In this document: one piece after another, positions 1 through 7,603 of the stretch
Position numbering within the stretch: position 1 is the first letter of the stretch
Layout of the letters: each line of letters starts with the position of its first letter
DNA from: Cytobacillus praedii
GTDB taxonomy: Bacteria; Bacillota; Bacilli; Bacillales; Cytobacillaceae
Direction of reading: 5' to 3'
Assembly: GCF_001439605.1 (NCBI RefSeq)
Contig: NZ_LMBX01000009.1
Coordinates: forward strand, 116,580-180,579
DNA: 64,000 nt
Notes under the pieces: generated by a model
What the model was told of the DNA's origin: nothing
The model's database searches: none
The model's input: only the letters and a program-made list of their open reading frames with translations
Program-made: the position numbers and the translations under genes

Positions 1-46
1 GTAATATAGGGATATCCTTAATTATTTTATTTTCAATACTGATCAA
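1..46 (-). CDS. YitV-like esterase, N-terminal fragment leaving the window
   Basis: On the minus strand an AGGAGG site (54-59) is followed after 7 bases by a TTG codon. The frame stays open to the window edge and encodes MISIENKIIKDIPIL. From memory this resembles the start of B. subtilis YitV, an alpha/beta-hydrolase encoded beside yitU, and a yitU-type gene is the next gene here, divergently oriented. Only 15 residues are visible, so the family call rests on the ribosome-binding site, the short match and the neighbour. It could be another gene with a similar start. Confidence 0.5.
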   Translation of the reverse strand, partial: MISIENKIIKDIPIL

Positions 47-271
47 TTTTAGGCCTCCTAATGTAAAGCAAATCTATAAATTATGTAAAAGTAAGTGGAA
101 AAAGTATATTTAGTAACAAAATTAAAATATATTTGTTAACATAGTGTTTATAGAAAAAGTTATTTTTACTTTTAATATTTTCGTCATTCATAAGTGTACC
201 ATGTAGACTTTTTTTTTCCCAAACCTTTACACTTAGAATAGAAAAAATCGTACAAAGCAGGTGTTTATATT

Positions 272-1090
272 ATGGCTGAAAAACATTTAATTGCATTAGA
301 TTTAGATGGAACCCTATTAAAGAATGATAAAACCATTTCAAAAAAGACAAAAGAAGTCATTCAAAAAGCTCGCGAACATGGTCATATCGTTATGATTGCA
401 ACTGGCAGACCGTTCAGGTCCAGTGAAATGTATTATAGAGAAATGAATCTGGATACACCAATTGTTAATTTCAATGGTGCATTTGTTCACCATCCAAAAG
501 ACCCTAACTGGGGCATCTATCATTCACCGCTGGAAGTGAATACTGCGAAAGATATTGTTGAGGCATGCAGTTCCTTTCAATTTCACAATATCATTGCAGA
601 GGTCATTGATGATGTATATATCCATTATCATGATGAGAAACTGCTTGATATTTTTAGCTTAGGGAATCCAAACATTACAACTGGAGATATTCGTAATTTT
701 TTAAAGGCATCACCAACAAGCATGCTTATTCACACAGATGAAGAACATGTGAAAACAATCCGTGACCATCTTTCTGCCGTCCATGCAGAGGTGATTGACC
801 ACCGCAGCTGGGCTGCACCCTTTCATGTGATTGAGATTGTAAAGACTGGATTGAATAAAGCAGTGGGACTTAAGAGAGCTGCAGATTATTTCCAAATTCC
901 TTCAGAAAGAATTATTGCCTTTGGAGATGAGGACAATGATCTTGAAATGCTGGATTATGCGGGCTTTGGTGTAGCAATGGGAAACGCCATCGACTTAGTA
1001 AAAACAACTGCAAATGAATCTACACTAACAAATGAAGAAGATGGTGTTGGCATATATTTAAATGAGTTATTAAATTTAAAGGTGTTCTAA
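272..1090 (+). CDS. yitU: HAD-superfamily Cof-type phosphatase (YitU-like)
   Basis: A 272-residue cytoplasmic Mg-dependent phosphatase of the Cof (HAD IIB) family. Motif I DLDGTLL lies at about residues 10-16, motif II ATGR at about 43-46, the motif III lysine in NKAVGLKRA near 195, and motif IV GDEDNDLEML near 218. These are the nucleophile and transition-state residues of an active enzyme. B. subtilis YitU and paralogues dephosphorylate flavin or riboflavin-pathway intermediates and sugar phosphates, so the exact substrate cannot be read from sequence. A GCAGGTG site precedes the ATG. The orthologue name rests on length and on the yit neighbourhood. Confidence 0.8.
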   Translation: MAEKHLIALDLDGTLLKNDKTISKKTKEVIQKAREHGHIVMIATGRPFRSSEMYYREMNLDTPIVNFNGAFVHHPKDPNWGIYHSPLEVNTAKDIVEACSSFQFHNIIAEVIDDVYIHYHDEKLLDIFSLGNPNITTGDIRNFLKASPTSMLIHTDEEHVKTIRDHLSAVHAEVIDHRSWAAPFHVIEIVKTGLNKAVGLKRAADYFQIPSERIIAFGDEDNDLEMLDYAGFGVAMGNAIDLVKTTANESTLTNEEDGVGIYLNELLNLKVF

Positions 1091-1112
1091 TTGATAATAT
1101 AGAAAACGTCTA

Positions 1113-1200
1113 TTGGGGTAGGGAATTGTCTAGCTCTACCGCCTACCTCTCGATGCTTGTGCTTGTCGTGGGTGAGCATTACTGACAGCTACTATGAATA
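1113..1200. repeat. degenerate copy of the dispersed palindromic repeat
   Basis: The 288-base gap between 1090 and 1379 contains GAATTGTCTAGCTCTACCGC, then CTCGATGCTTGTGCTTGTCG. This is the GTCTAGCT...CTCGA...GCTTGT end module also recognisable, in reverse complement, at the window's right end (63861-64000). The copy is truncated or diverged with no clear opposite arm. After it, a CCGTTTT/AAAACGG hairpin occurs near 1264-1284. No open frame with a start and ribosome-binding site is visible before 1379. Confidence 0.5.
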
Positions 1201-1378
1201 ATCCTTGCAGGAACAATCTTCATTGTGATTATTCCGAAGAAGCTTACGTATTTCTATTTCTGCCGTTTTTTCTCAAAACGGTTAAATGATTCCCTTTTTA
1301 AACGAGAAGACATTGCACATACTATAAAACGAAGCAGCGCTAGCTGTTTCAACATTTCTTCATTTGGAGGGGATTCGA

Positions 1379-1531
1379 TTGGGTAGACGTACGAAATCGA
1401 GGCGCTTTGTACAACAAGGAGTAGATTCTGTTACTAAGCACGCTGAACGTATCCCGTATCACATGACATATGCTGAGGCTGAAGCTGAAAAGTTAAAGAA
1501 TGTGAAAGAATCTTCTCTTGGGGGAATATAA
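1379..1531 (+). CDS. small basic-start hypothetical protein (50 aa)
   Basis: A TTG-start frame preceded by GGAGGGG (1366-1372) encodes MGRRTKSRRFVQQGVDSVTK followed by a polar helix-prone stretch, with three AEAE-type residues, ending ESSLGGI. It is too short for most gene finders. Its stop (TAA at 1529-1531) lies one base before the ATG of the next gene, which suggests translational coupling. There is no signal peptide or membrane segment. I do not recognise a family. The arginine-rich N-terminus and coupling to a DUF3813 gene suggest a real product, and expression is unproven. Confidence 0.6.
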   Translation: MGRRTKSRRFVQQGVDSVTKHAERIPYHMTYAEAEAEKLKNVKESSLGGI

Positions 1532-1532
1532 A

Positions 1533-1718
1533 ATGGGCAATAGGCTGTTTCAAGAAGCTAGACGATTGGTTGAACAAACAAAAAGTGTTGAGCCAGTCGA
1601 TCAGCAGCAGCGGATCATTAGTGCCCAAAATGCTTTGAGTTCAGCATTTGCAAATGCAACGCGGGCAGAGCAAGCCCAGCTTAGTGAGATGCAAAACGAG
1701 CTGGATGAATTAAAATAA
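1533..1718 (+). CDS. DUF3813 family small protein
   Basis: A 61-residue soluble, strongly helical protein starting MGNRLFQEARRLVEQ and ending NELDELK, with an NALSSAFANAT block in the middle. This pattern fits the DUF3813 family of Bacillaceae, which has no known function. I chose the ATG at 1533 because family members start MGNRLF and the TTGGGGG site at 1518-1524 is at the right distance. An upstream in-frame start at 1518 would overlap that site. It is coupled to the preceding 50-residue gene, and a bidirectional terminator follows. Confidence 0.75.
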   Translation: MGNRLFQEARRLVEQTKSVEPVDQQQRIISAQNALSSAFANATRAEQAQLSEMQNELDELK

Positions 1719-1723
1719 CGAAG

Positions 1724-1753
1724 GGAAGCTGACATATGATGTGTCAGCTTTTC
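1724..1753. terminator. bidirectional terminator between convergent genes
   Basis: AAGCTGACA and TGTCAGCTT form a stem with a short loop, with A-rich and T-rich flanks. It serves the DUF3813 gene on one strand and the Gmad2-type gene on the other. Confidence 0.8.
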
Positions 1754-2163
1754 TCATTATATGGATTTGCATGTAAGACTAAGGGATAAATCTGGAGCTT
1801 CTTTCCCTCGTTATTTTTTACAAATAAATAAAGAGTAACCGTTCCGTTTTCAGGAATCATTTCTTTTTGGAGAGTAAGTTTAAACGAGAATTTAGACCAT
1901 TTCGAGTGGCCAGGGTTCATAACTTTTTGCTTTGTTTCTGTAATTAGTTCATTATGTCCATCTTCAGCAATATAGTAGAATTCACTGTTATTTGAGCGGA
2001 TTTCTCCTGTTGCTTCGTATACTCCGTTATTTTCTGATGCTTCAACATTTCTAAAGACATCATTTTTAATGGAATCATTTGCATATGGAAAGAACTCCTG
2101 ACTATCTACTAAGTTTATCGAATGTACTTGCATGAAACTGAGTGCAAAAAAAACGAACAGCAT
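1744..2163 (-). CDS. secreted single Gmad2-type domain protein
   Basis: The start has a short hydrophobic segment, MLFVFFALSFMQVHS, consistent with a signal peptide or membrane anchor, followed by about 115 residues. The pattern VEASENNGVYEATGEIRS, an EDGHNEL turn, WSKFSFKLTL and GTVTLYLFVKNNEGK matches the immunoglobulin-like Gmad2 fold seen in spore germination and cell-surface proteins. I prefer the second ATG (2163), which sits 10 bases from GGAGGGG, over the first at 2169 (4 bases away). There is no lipobox. The function is unknown; an extracytoplasmic role is inferred from the leader. Confidence 0.6.
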   Translation of the reverse strand: MLFVFFALSFMQVHSINLVDSQEFFPYANDSIKNDVFRNVEASENNGVYEATGEIRSNNSEFYYIAEDGHNELITETKQKVMNPGHSKWSKFSFKLTLQKEMIPENGTVTLYLFVKNNEGKKLQIYPLVLHANPYNEKS

Positions 2164-2187
2164 TCGCATAATACCCCTCCAAACGTT

Positions 2188-3018
2188 TTAATCCTTTCGG
2201 AAAAATCCCAAAATCCCAACTGTCTGAACAATATTAGTAAAAGCTTGTGGATCCACTTCTTTAATTATTCTTTCGAGCTCAAATAATTCATATCTGGTGA
2301 TAACAATGATCATCATTTCCTTGCTTTCATTTGAAAAAGCACCTTTTGCTGGTACTGTTGTTATACCCCGAACGAGTCTTTCATAAATCATTTTTTTCAT
2401 TTCCTCAGATTTTTTTGTAATAATCATTGCGGTAACCTTTACGTGTCTTGTATGAATTGCATCAATTACCCTTGTTGAGGCATACAAGGTTACAATTGTG
2501 TACAATGCTTTTTCCCATCCATAAAGAGCGCCAGCAGTAATAATGATGATGGAATTCAATGTGAAGAAGTAAGTCCCGATAGGCTTGTCTTTCATTCGAG
2601 ACAGAACCATGGCAATGATATCCATTCCACCAGTTGAAGCTCCCCATTTTAAAGTCATACCAACCCCCACAGCAGCGATGACTCCGCCAAAAACCGCATT
2701 TAATAAAATATCTTGAGAAAAATGCTTAACAGGGATTACTTCTAAGAATAATGACATGGAAAATACACTAATAAAACTATAAAGTGTAAATGTCCTTCCT
2801 ACCTTCCTCCAGCCGAGAATCGTAACGGGAATATTTAAAAGAAAGAGGAGGATGCCAGTTGAAATATGTCCACCAAGAACACTGGATAAGAGTTGAGCTA
2901 CTCCAGTAAACCCGCTAGCATAAATATTTGCTGGGATGAGAAAGAAATTCATAGAAATAGCCCCTAATAAGGCACCAACAAGCACAACTAAGATCTTTTT
3001 AGTTTCAATCCAAATCAA
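2188..3018 (-). CDS. yitT: YitT family membrane protein
   Basis: A 276-residue membrane protein. About five or six hydrophobic helices fill residues 1-165 (the former DUF161 part), with a glycine-rich FGGVIAAVGVGMTLKWGAS segment. A soluble C-terminal DUF2179 domain follows from RHVKVTAMIITKK to the end and is thought to bind a small ligand. The TTG start is supported by AGGGGGG seven bases upstream. The family is widespread in Firmicutes and its transport function is unproven. It is divergent from degV, with a short AT-rich gap holding both promoters. Confidence 0.85.
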   Translation of the reverse strand: MIWIETKKILVVLVGALLGAISMNFFLIPANIYASGFTGVAQLLSSVLGGHISTGILLFLLNIPVTILGWRKVGRTFTLYSFISVFSMSLFLEVIPVKHFSQDILLNAVFGGVIAAVGVGMTLKWGASTGGMDIIAMVLSRMKDKPIGTYFFTLNSIIIITAGALYGWEKALYTIVTLYASTRVIDAIHTRHVKVTAMIITKKSEEMKKMIYERLVRGITTVPAKGAFSNESKEMMIIVITRYELFELERIIKEVDPQAFTNIVQTVGILGFFRKD

Positions 3019-3143
3019 TTTAGACCCCCCCTAGGTTATATGGCAGGCAATTATCTCAACTTCCGAGTAATTTTCATTGTCTTTTTTTTATTATTTATAT
3101 ACACTTAAAGAATATATATTGTATGGAAAGCAGGTGAATTAGG

Positions 3144-4004
3144 ATGTCAGTGAAAATATTGACAGACAGTGCAAGTGATCTGCCGCTAAGCTTTTATGAA
3201 GAAAATAATGTTACGCTTTTGCCGCTGAAAGTTCATTTAGATGATACTGAATATGTAGACCTATTAACAATTGATTCGAAAACAGTCTATCAAGCCATTC
3301 GAGAGGGAAAGGTTCCTAAAACGTCTCAAGTATCTCCTCAAATATTTGAGGAAACATTTACAAAAATGGCTGAGAATGGTGAAGATGGGATTTATATTGC
3401 ATTTTCTTCCGAATTATCAGGGACGTATCAAACAGCTGTCATGATGCTTGATCAGGTAAAGGAAACTTTTCCAGATTTTAAGTTAACAATCATTGATACA
3501 AAATGTGCATCACTAGGCTTTGGTCTGATTGTTAAGGAAGCGGCAAGACTAGCTAAAGAAAATTTATCAAAAGAAGATATTTTACAGGATATTGAATTTC
3601 GCTGTCAGCATATGGAACATTTATTTACAGTCCACGATCTAGATTATCTGGCAAAAGGCGGCCGTGTATCGAAAGCATCTGCCTTTCTAGGCGGTCTTTT
3701 GAATATCAAGCCATTGTTAAATGTTGAAGATGGAAAGCTTGTCCCGATCGAGAAACACCGGGGGAAAAAGAAGCTTCTTCGCCGTATCGTTGAAATTATG
3801 AGAGAAAGAGGCGAATCAATAGATCAACAAATAATTGGCATAAGTCATGCTGATGATGAAGAAACAGCATTAGAAATGAAAGAACTTATCGCTGAGGAAT
3901 TTCATCCAAAAGAGTTTTTTATTTCTTCCATTGGCTCTGCTATTGGCTCGCATACTGGATCAGGAACAATCGCTATATTTTTCCTTAATAAAGTGCAATC
4001 ATAA
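3144..4004 (+). CDS. yitS: DegV family fatty-acid-binding protein (YitS-like)
   Basis: A 286-residue cytoplasmic DegV protein. Such proteins bind a fatty acyl chain and, in some Firmicutes, hand it to a fatty acid kinase (FakA). The N-terminal TDSASDLP, the central FSSELSGTYQTA and RVSKASAFLGG, and the C-terminal IGSHTGSGTIAIFF are the family's lipid-contact motifs, and all are intact. Genomes usually carry several DegV paralogues, so whether this is the FakB partner cannot be decided here. An AAAGCAGGTG site precedes the ATG, and a strong terminator follows. Confidence 0.88.
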   Translation: MSVKILTDSASDLPLSFYEENNVTLLPLKVHLDDTEYVDLLTIDSKTVYQAIREGKVPKTSQVSPQIFEETFTKMAENGEDGIYIAFSSELSGTYQTAVMMLDQVKETFPDFKLTIIDTKCASLGFGLIVKEAARLAKENLSKEDILQDIEFRCQHMEHLFTVHDLDYLAKGGRVSKASAFLGGLLNIKPLLNVEDGKLVPIEKHRGKKKLLRRIVEIMRERGESIDQQIIGISHADDEETALEMKELIAEEFHPKEFFISSIGSAIGSHTGSGTIAIFFLNKVQS

Positions 4005-4012
4005 TTATTCTT

Positions 4013-4042
4013 AAGCAATCGATTATCGATTGCTTTTTCTTA
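4013..4042 (+). terminator. Rho-independent terminator after degV-like gene
   Basis: AGCAATCGAT/ATCGATTGCT is a near-perfect palindrome followed by TTTTTCTT. Confidence 0.85.
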
Positions 4043-4150
4043 ATTTCCCACATTTAATCTTACATACTCCTTTTCATTTTACAGACAATAGAAATGAAAC
4101 AGCTTTTAAGCAGCTGAAATTTTGATTGAAAAGGAAGGAGTATTTAAATT

Positions 4151-4282
4151 ATGCCCCAAACCTCTGATAACGATAAAAAAGCGCAGGATAATAATGCCTT
4201 TCGTCATGAAAAAAATATGATGAAGGAAAAGAATCGAAAAGCAGGAAAAAATCAGTACTCTAAAAAGACAGATCATCTATAA
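4151..4282 (+). CDS. 43-residue hydrophilic protein (DUF3941-like)
   Basis: A short ATG frame behind AAGGAAGGAG encodes MPQTSDNDKKAQDNNAFRHE, then a lysine/asparagine-rich tail ending KKTDHL. It has no hydrophobic segment. It has its own ribosome-binding site and terminator, so it looks like a single-gene unit. The composition and the DNDKKAQDNNA opening resemble the DUF3941 family of small Bacillaceae proteins. That assignment is from memory and should be treated as likely rather than certain. Small hydrophilic proteins of this kind are often spore-associated, but nothing here proves it. Confidence 0.65.
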   Translation: MPQTSDNDKKAQDNNAFRHEKNMMKEKNRKAGKNQYSKKTDHL

Positions 4283-4286
4283 AAAA

Positions 4287-4320
4287 AGAGCAAGCGGTTA
4301 GACCGCTTGCTCTTTTTTTC
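4287..4320 (+). terminator. strong terminator after the 43-residue gene
   Basis: GAGCAAGCGGT and ACCGCTTGCTC form an 11-bp stem with a two-to-three base loop, followed by TTTTTTT. Confidence 0.92.
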
Positions 4321-4446
4321 AAAAGAATAAATTAAATTTTTAAAATTTGAAATTTGATAATTGTTCGTACCACTAAGCATATTTCTATACTGAAAGGAAA
4401 GAGCTTCTTTAGTTTGTATGGCGATGACCAAGGTGCTGGAGCTTAC

Positions 4447-5310
4447 CTATTTCTCTTTGCTATAAGTCCAGCCCTCTTCTTGATATATCCTTCCTTCCTT
4501 CATTAAACGCCCAAGTGCACGTTTAAATGAAGCTTTGCTCAATTGAAAGCGTTCCTGTATATCCTCTGGCGTGCTTTTATCTCCATAAGGCATAGCTCCG
4601 TTACGTGAACCCAAATAATTCATAATGACTTCAGAATCCTGGTCAAGTGCCTCTTGCTTTCTTGGTGTCAATGATACATTGATCGTGCCATCCTCTTTCA
4701 CATCAATAATTCTGCCTTCTACTTTTTCACCAAGACGCGGCTCTGTCTTCCTTTGTGATTCGTGAATAAATCCTTTAAATCCTTCGGCCGTATAGATCCA
4801 GCTACCAACTTTTGCTGTCCGATAAATATGTCCGTGAATATTCTTGTTAAAGTCTTGTCTGGTGGCTTTCACTGCGATCCCATCAATGATTGGATCTGTT
4901 GCTAATTTCACATAGATCCGTTCATTCCGATTGACTCTTAAAGTAATGTATAGCAAATCTCCTACTTGCGGCCAGACGGATTCATGAACGGGAAGATCCT
5001 CTTCGCCAAGCAGCATATCTTTCTTTATACCGATGTTAATAAATATGCCGATTCCAGGCTTAACATCACTAACCTGCGCCCAGCCGTAGTCTTTCGTTGT
5101 AATCTCTGGGATGGTCGTTGTAGCTGCAGCTCTTCCTCTTGAATCTGTGTAAAGAAAAACCTCAACTTCCTGGCCTTCTTCTAATTCCATGTCGGTATCG
5201 TTTTTGTGCAGAAGAACATCTTCATCACCATTTGATAAAAAGTAGCCAAATTCAGCAAGCCTTTCTACCTTTAAATTTACAGTTTGTCCAATATAATCTC
5301 TAATTGCCAT
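4447..5310 (-). CDS. cvfB: CvfB family S1 RNA-binding protein (YitL)
   Basis: A 287-residue cytoplasmic RNA-binding protein. Tandem S1-type beta-barrels start at VNLKVERLAEFGYFLSNG, with further GIFINIGIKKDMLL and EGRIIDVKEDGTINVSL repeats. A C-terminal winged helix (QERFQLSKASFKRALGRLMK) completes the CvfB architecture. CvfB in Staphylococcus affects virulence gene expression, and YitL is the B. subtilis counterpart. I moved the start to the ATG at 5310 because AAAGGAGC lies just upstream and family members begin there; an in-frame ATG at 5337 is less likely. It is divergent from yajQ, the same pairing as yitL-yitK. Confidence 0.88.
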   Translation of the reverse strand: MAIRDYIGQTVNLKVERLAEFGYFLSNGDEDVLLHKNDTDMELEEGQEVEVFLYTDSRGRAAATTTIPEITTKDYGWAQVSDVKPGIGIFINIGIKKDMLLGEEDLPVHESVWPQVGDLLYITLRVNRNERIYVKLATDPIIDGIAVKATRQDFNKNIHGHIYRTAKVGSWIYTAEGFKGFIHESQRKTEPRLGEKVEGRIIDVKEDGTINVSLTPRKQEALDQDSEVIMNYLGSRNGAMPYGDKSTPEDIQERFQLSKASFKRALGRLMKEGRIYQEEGWTYSKEK

Positions 5311-5451
5311 TGATAACGCTCCTTTGTTTTCTCGCATATATTAAAAGTTTCAAAAGTTTCTCCGTAAGTTGTATGAACTGCTATATTTTACTATAATTAA
5401 GGAACAAAGTGAAACCTCTTTAGTAAGAGGGGAGTTTTTAAGGAGGCAGCT

Positions 5452-5943
5452 ATGTCGAAAGAAAGTTCATTTGATATTGTATCCAAAGTTGATTTTTCAG
5501 AAGTAACAAATGCGATTAATATTGCCATGAAGGAAATTCAAACACGCTACGACTTCAAAGGCAGTAAGAGTACGATCTCACTTGATAAGGAAGAACTTGT
5601 ATTAATTTCCGACGATGAATTTAAGTTGGATCAGCTAAAGGATGTCCTTTTTAGTAAAATGATTAAAAGAGGAATCCCTGTTAAAAATTTGGATTATGGC
5701 AAGCTAGAAGGGGCATCAGGGGGTACTGTCCGTCAAAGAGCCAAAATTGCTCAAGGAATTGATAAAGAAAATGCCAAGAAAATCAACTTACTAATTAAAA
5801 ACAGTGGGTTAAAGGTCAAAAGCCAAGTACAGGATGATCAAGTCCGTGTGACAGGCAAAAACCGTGATGACCTGCAAAAGATTATTGCTGCAGTGAAGGA
5901 AGCTGACTTGACTGTTGATGTTCAATTTGTGAATTATCGATAA
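5452..5943 (+). CDS. yajQ: YajQ family nucleotide-binding protein (YitK)
   Basis: A 163-residue protein matching YajQ over its full length: the [16 protein letters not shown] start, [12 protein letters not shown], the [21 protein letters not shown] centre and the [12 protein letters not shown] end. The two ferredoxin-like domains bind nucleic acid or nucleotides; in some Proteobacteria a YajQ homologue binds cyclic di-GMP. Its role in Bacillus is not established. An AAGGAGG site lies just before the ATG, and a perfect-palindrome terminator follows the stop. Confidence 0.93.
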   Translation: MSKESSFDIVSKVDFSEVTNAINIAMKEIQTRYDFKGSKSTISLDKEELVLISDDEFKLDQLKDVLFSKMIKRGIPVKNLDYGKLEGASGGTVRQRAKIAQGIDKENAKKINLLIKNSGLKVKSQVQDDQVRVTGKNRDDLQKIIAAVKEADLTVDVQFVNYR

Positions 5944-5953
5944 TTAGTAGGAA

Positions 5954-5982
5954 AGCAGCCCTATATAGGGCTGCTTTTTTTC
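5954..5982 (+). terminator. yajQ terminator
   Basis: AGCAGCCC-TATATA-GGGCTGCT is a perfect palindrome followed by a run of T. Confidence 0.92.
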
Positions 5983-6070
5983 TATGACTTTATAGTGGCG
6001 TTTCATCGGTCCTGTAGGTATAATTATCTAGATAAGACGCACCAATGAATGCATTAGGAGAGGATCTTTT

Positions 6071-7360
6071 ATGCTAGATAAAATTAAATTTAGAAGTATT
6101 CGTTTAAAGATGATTGCAGTAATCGTGATTGCTTCAATTATTAGTACACCGCTTTCTTCAAAGTTAAATGCTTATGTAATGGATCTAGTTGATGTACATA
6201 AAAGTTTTGGTATTTATATTAACACGATAATAAATCTCTTAATTGCGACAATAATTGTTGCGATATTTACCCGATGGATCATAATTAAGCCGCTTCAGAC
6301 GTTACTAGAAGCAACGAAAAAAGTAGCACAAGGCGACTTAAATGTTGAGGTTGATTTTTCTAGACGGGTGGATGATGAAATTAGTCAGCTGTCAGTTGGC
6401 TTTATGCAAATGGCAGATCATCTCAAAACGGTTGTAAAGAAATTAAATGATACGTCAGACAGGATAACTGTTTCAGTAGATCAATTGTCTGCAAACTCAG
6501 AGAATACGGCTTTAGTTTCTGAACAAATTTCCGCTGCGATCCAAGGAGTAGCTGCCGGATCTGAGGAACAAACGAATGGGATGGAAAAAATCGCAGCTGC
6601 TATGAATGTAGTAAGTATTGAGATTGATGATATTTCTCGTAATACTGAAATCATAAGCAACCAATCCAGAATAAATACTTCTGTTGCTGAAGAAGGGGAA
6701 AATACAGTTGATAGAACAGTAAAACAAATGGATCTTATTCAAAATTCTGTTAGCCAGTCAGATTATTCTATACAAAAGCTTCAGGAACAAACAAAAGAAA
6801 TTGGTCAATTTTTGACGGTTATTACGGATATTGCGAATCAAACGAATTTATTGGCACTAAATGCTGCAATCGAGGCAGCACGTGCTGGAGAAGCCGGAAA
6901 AGGCTTTGCTGTGGTAGCTGAAGAGGTCCGAAAGCTTGCAGAGCAGTCAAACGAATCAGCTCAGCAGATTGCAGAGCTTGTAAATGAGATTCAAAAGCAA
7001 ACGGGTGATTCCGTTGCGACGATGAAGCATGTAATAGAAGATGTTCAAGAAGGAATTATTATGACCAATGAAACAAAAGAGATTTTCCATCGAATCTCTC
7101 AATCGATGGCTGAGATGAATGGTCAAATGGAGAAAATCCTAAATGGCGGGAAAATGATTTCTGGAAGTGCGGGGGAAGTAACTGCAGCAGTTTCAGCAGT
7201 CAGTTCTATAGCAAACCTAAATAGCCAAAATTCAATGAGTGTTTCAGCGGCTTCCCAGGAACAGCTTGCTTCTATTGATGAAGTGGCAAGTTCTACAAAG
7301 GAACTAGCAGAAGTAGCAGAGGATCTTCAAAAACTTACACATATTTTCAAAACTTCATAA
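6071..7360 (+). CDS. methyl-accepting chemotaxis protein with minimal sensor region
   Basis: A 429-residue chemoreceptor. TM1 is at about 12-30 ([16 protein letters not shown]) and TM2 at about 48-70. A HAMP domain follows ([20 protein letters not shown]), then a long coiled coil. The signalling hairpin tip [20 protein letters not shown] is intact and contacts CheA and CheW. Only about 20 residues lie between the two membrane helices, so there is no room for an extracellular ligand domain. It may sense through its membrane or HAMP region, or relay another protein's input. No chemotaxis operon is adjacent, and a terminator follows. Confidence 0.92.
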   Translation: MLDKIKFRSIRLKMIAVIVIASIISTPLSSKLNAYVMDLVDVHKSFGIYINTIINLLIATIIVAIFTRWIIIKPLQTLLEATKKVAQGDLNVEVDFSRRVDDEISQLSVGFMQMADHLKTVVKKLNDTSDRITVSVDQLSANSENTALVSEQISAAIQGVAAGSEEQTNGMEKIAAAMNVVSIEIDDISRNTEIISNQSRINTSVAEEGENTVDRTVKQMDLIQNSVSQSDYSIQKLQEQTKEIGQFLTVITDIANQTNLLALNAAIEAARAGEAGKGFAVVAEEVRKLAEQSNESAQQIAELVNEIQKQTGDSVATMKHVIEDVQEGIIMTNETKEIFHRISQSMAEMNGQMEKILNGGKMISGSAGEVTAAVSAVSSIANLNSQNSMSVSAASQEQLASIDEVASSTKELAEVAEDLQKLTHIFKTS

Positions 7361-7375
7361 GCGATATTATTGGTG

Positions 7376-7413
7376 AAAATACACTGAATTCTAATCAATC
7401 CAGTGTATTTTTT
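7376..7413 (+). terminator. chemoreceptor gene terminator
   Basis: AAAATACACTG and CAGTGTATTTT pair across a 14-base loop, followed by T residues. Confidence 0.85.
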
Positions 7414-7472
7414 ATATGGAGCCAAGAAATTTGATCGAAAAGAACGATTCTCTTCTATTATTATTTTGTTAA

Positions 7473-7515
7473 TGTGAGATTCTTCACTTATTAATTTGGT
7501 ATCATCCTCTATAAT
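7473..7515 (+). promoter_or_regulatory. Fnr box and promoter of the radical SAM gene
   Basis: TGTGAGATTCTTCACT (7473-7488) is an exact TGTGA-N6-TCACT Fnr site. A perfect TATAAT follows at 7510-7515. If transcription starts near 7522, the box is centred at -41.5, the class II activator position used by B. subtilis Fnr. No good -35 hexamer is present, as expected for an activator-dependent promoter. Confidence 0.8.
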
Positions 7516-7603
7516 TTGAATATAAAGATGTCCTAATGATAAAAAAATCCGACATTTTCTTATGACAAGGATATTAATAAGGGTGTTGAAGGAGGATTTT
7601 TAT

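Noticed and set aside
6000..6022. SigB-type promoter before the chemoreceptor gene
   Set aside because: GTTTCA and AGGTAT are only ten bases apart, shorter than the usual 12-14, and the match is weak.
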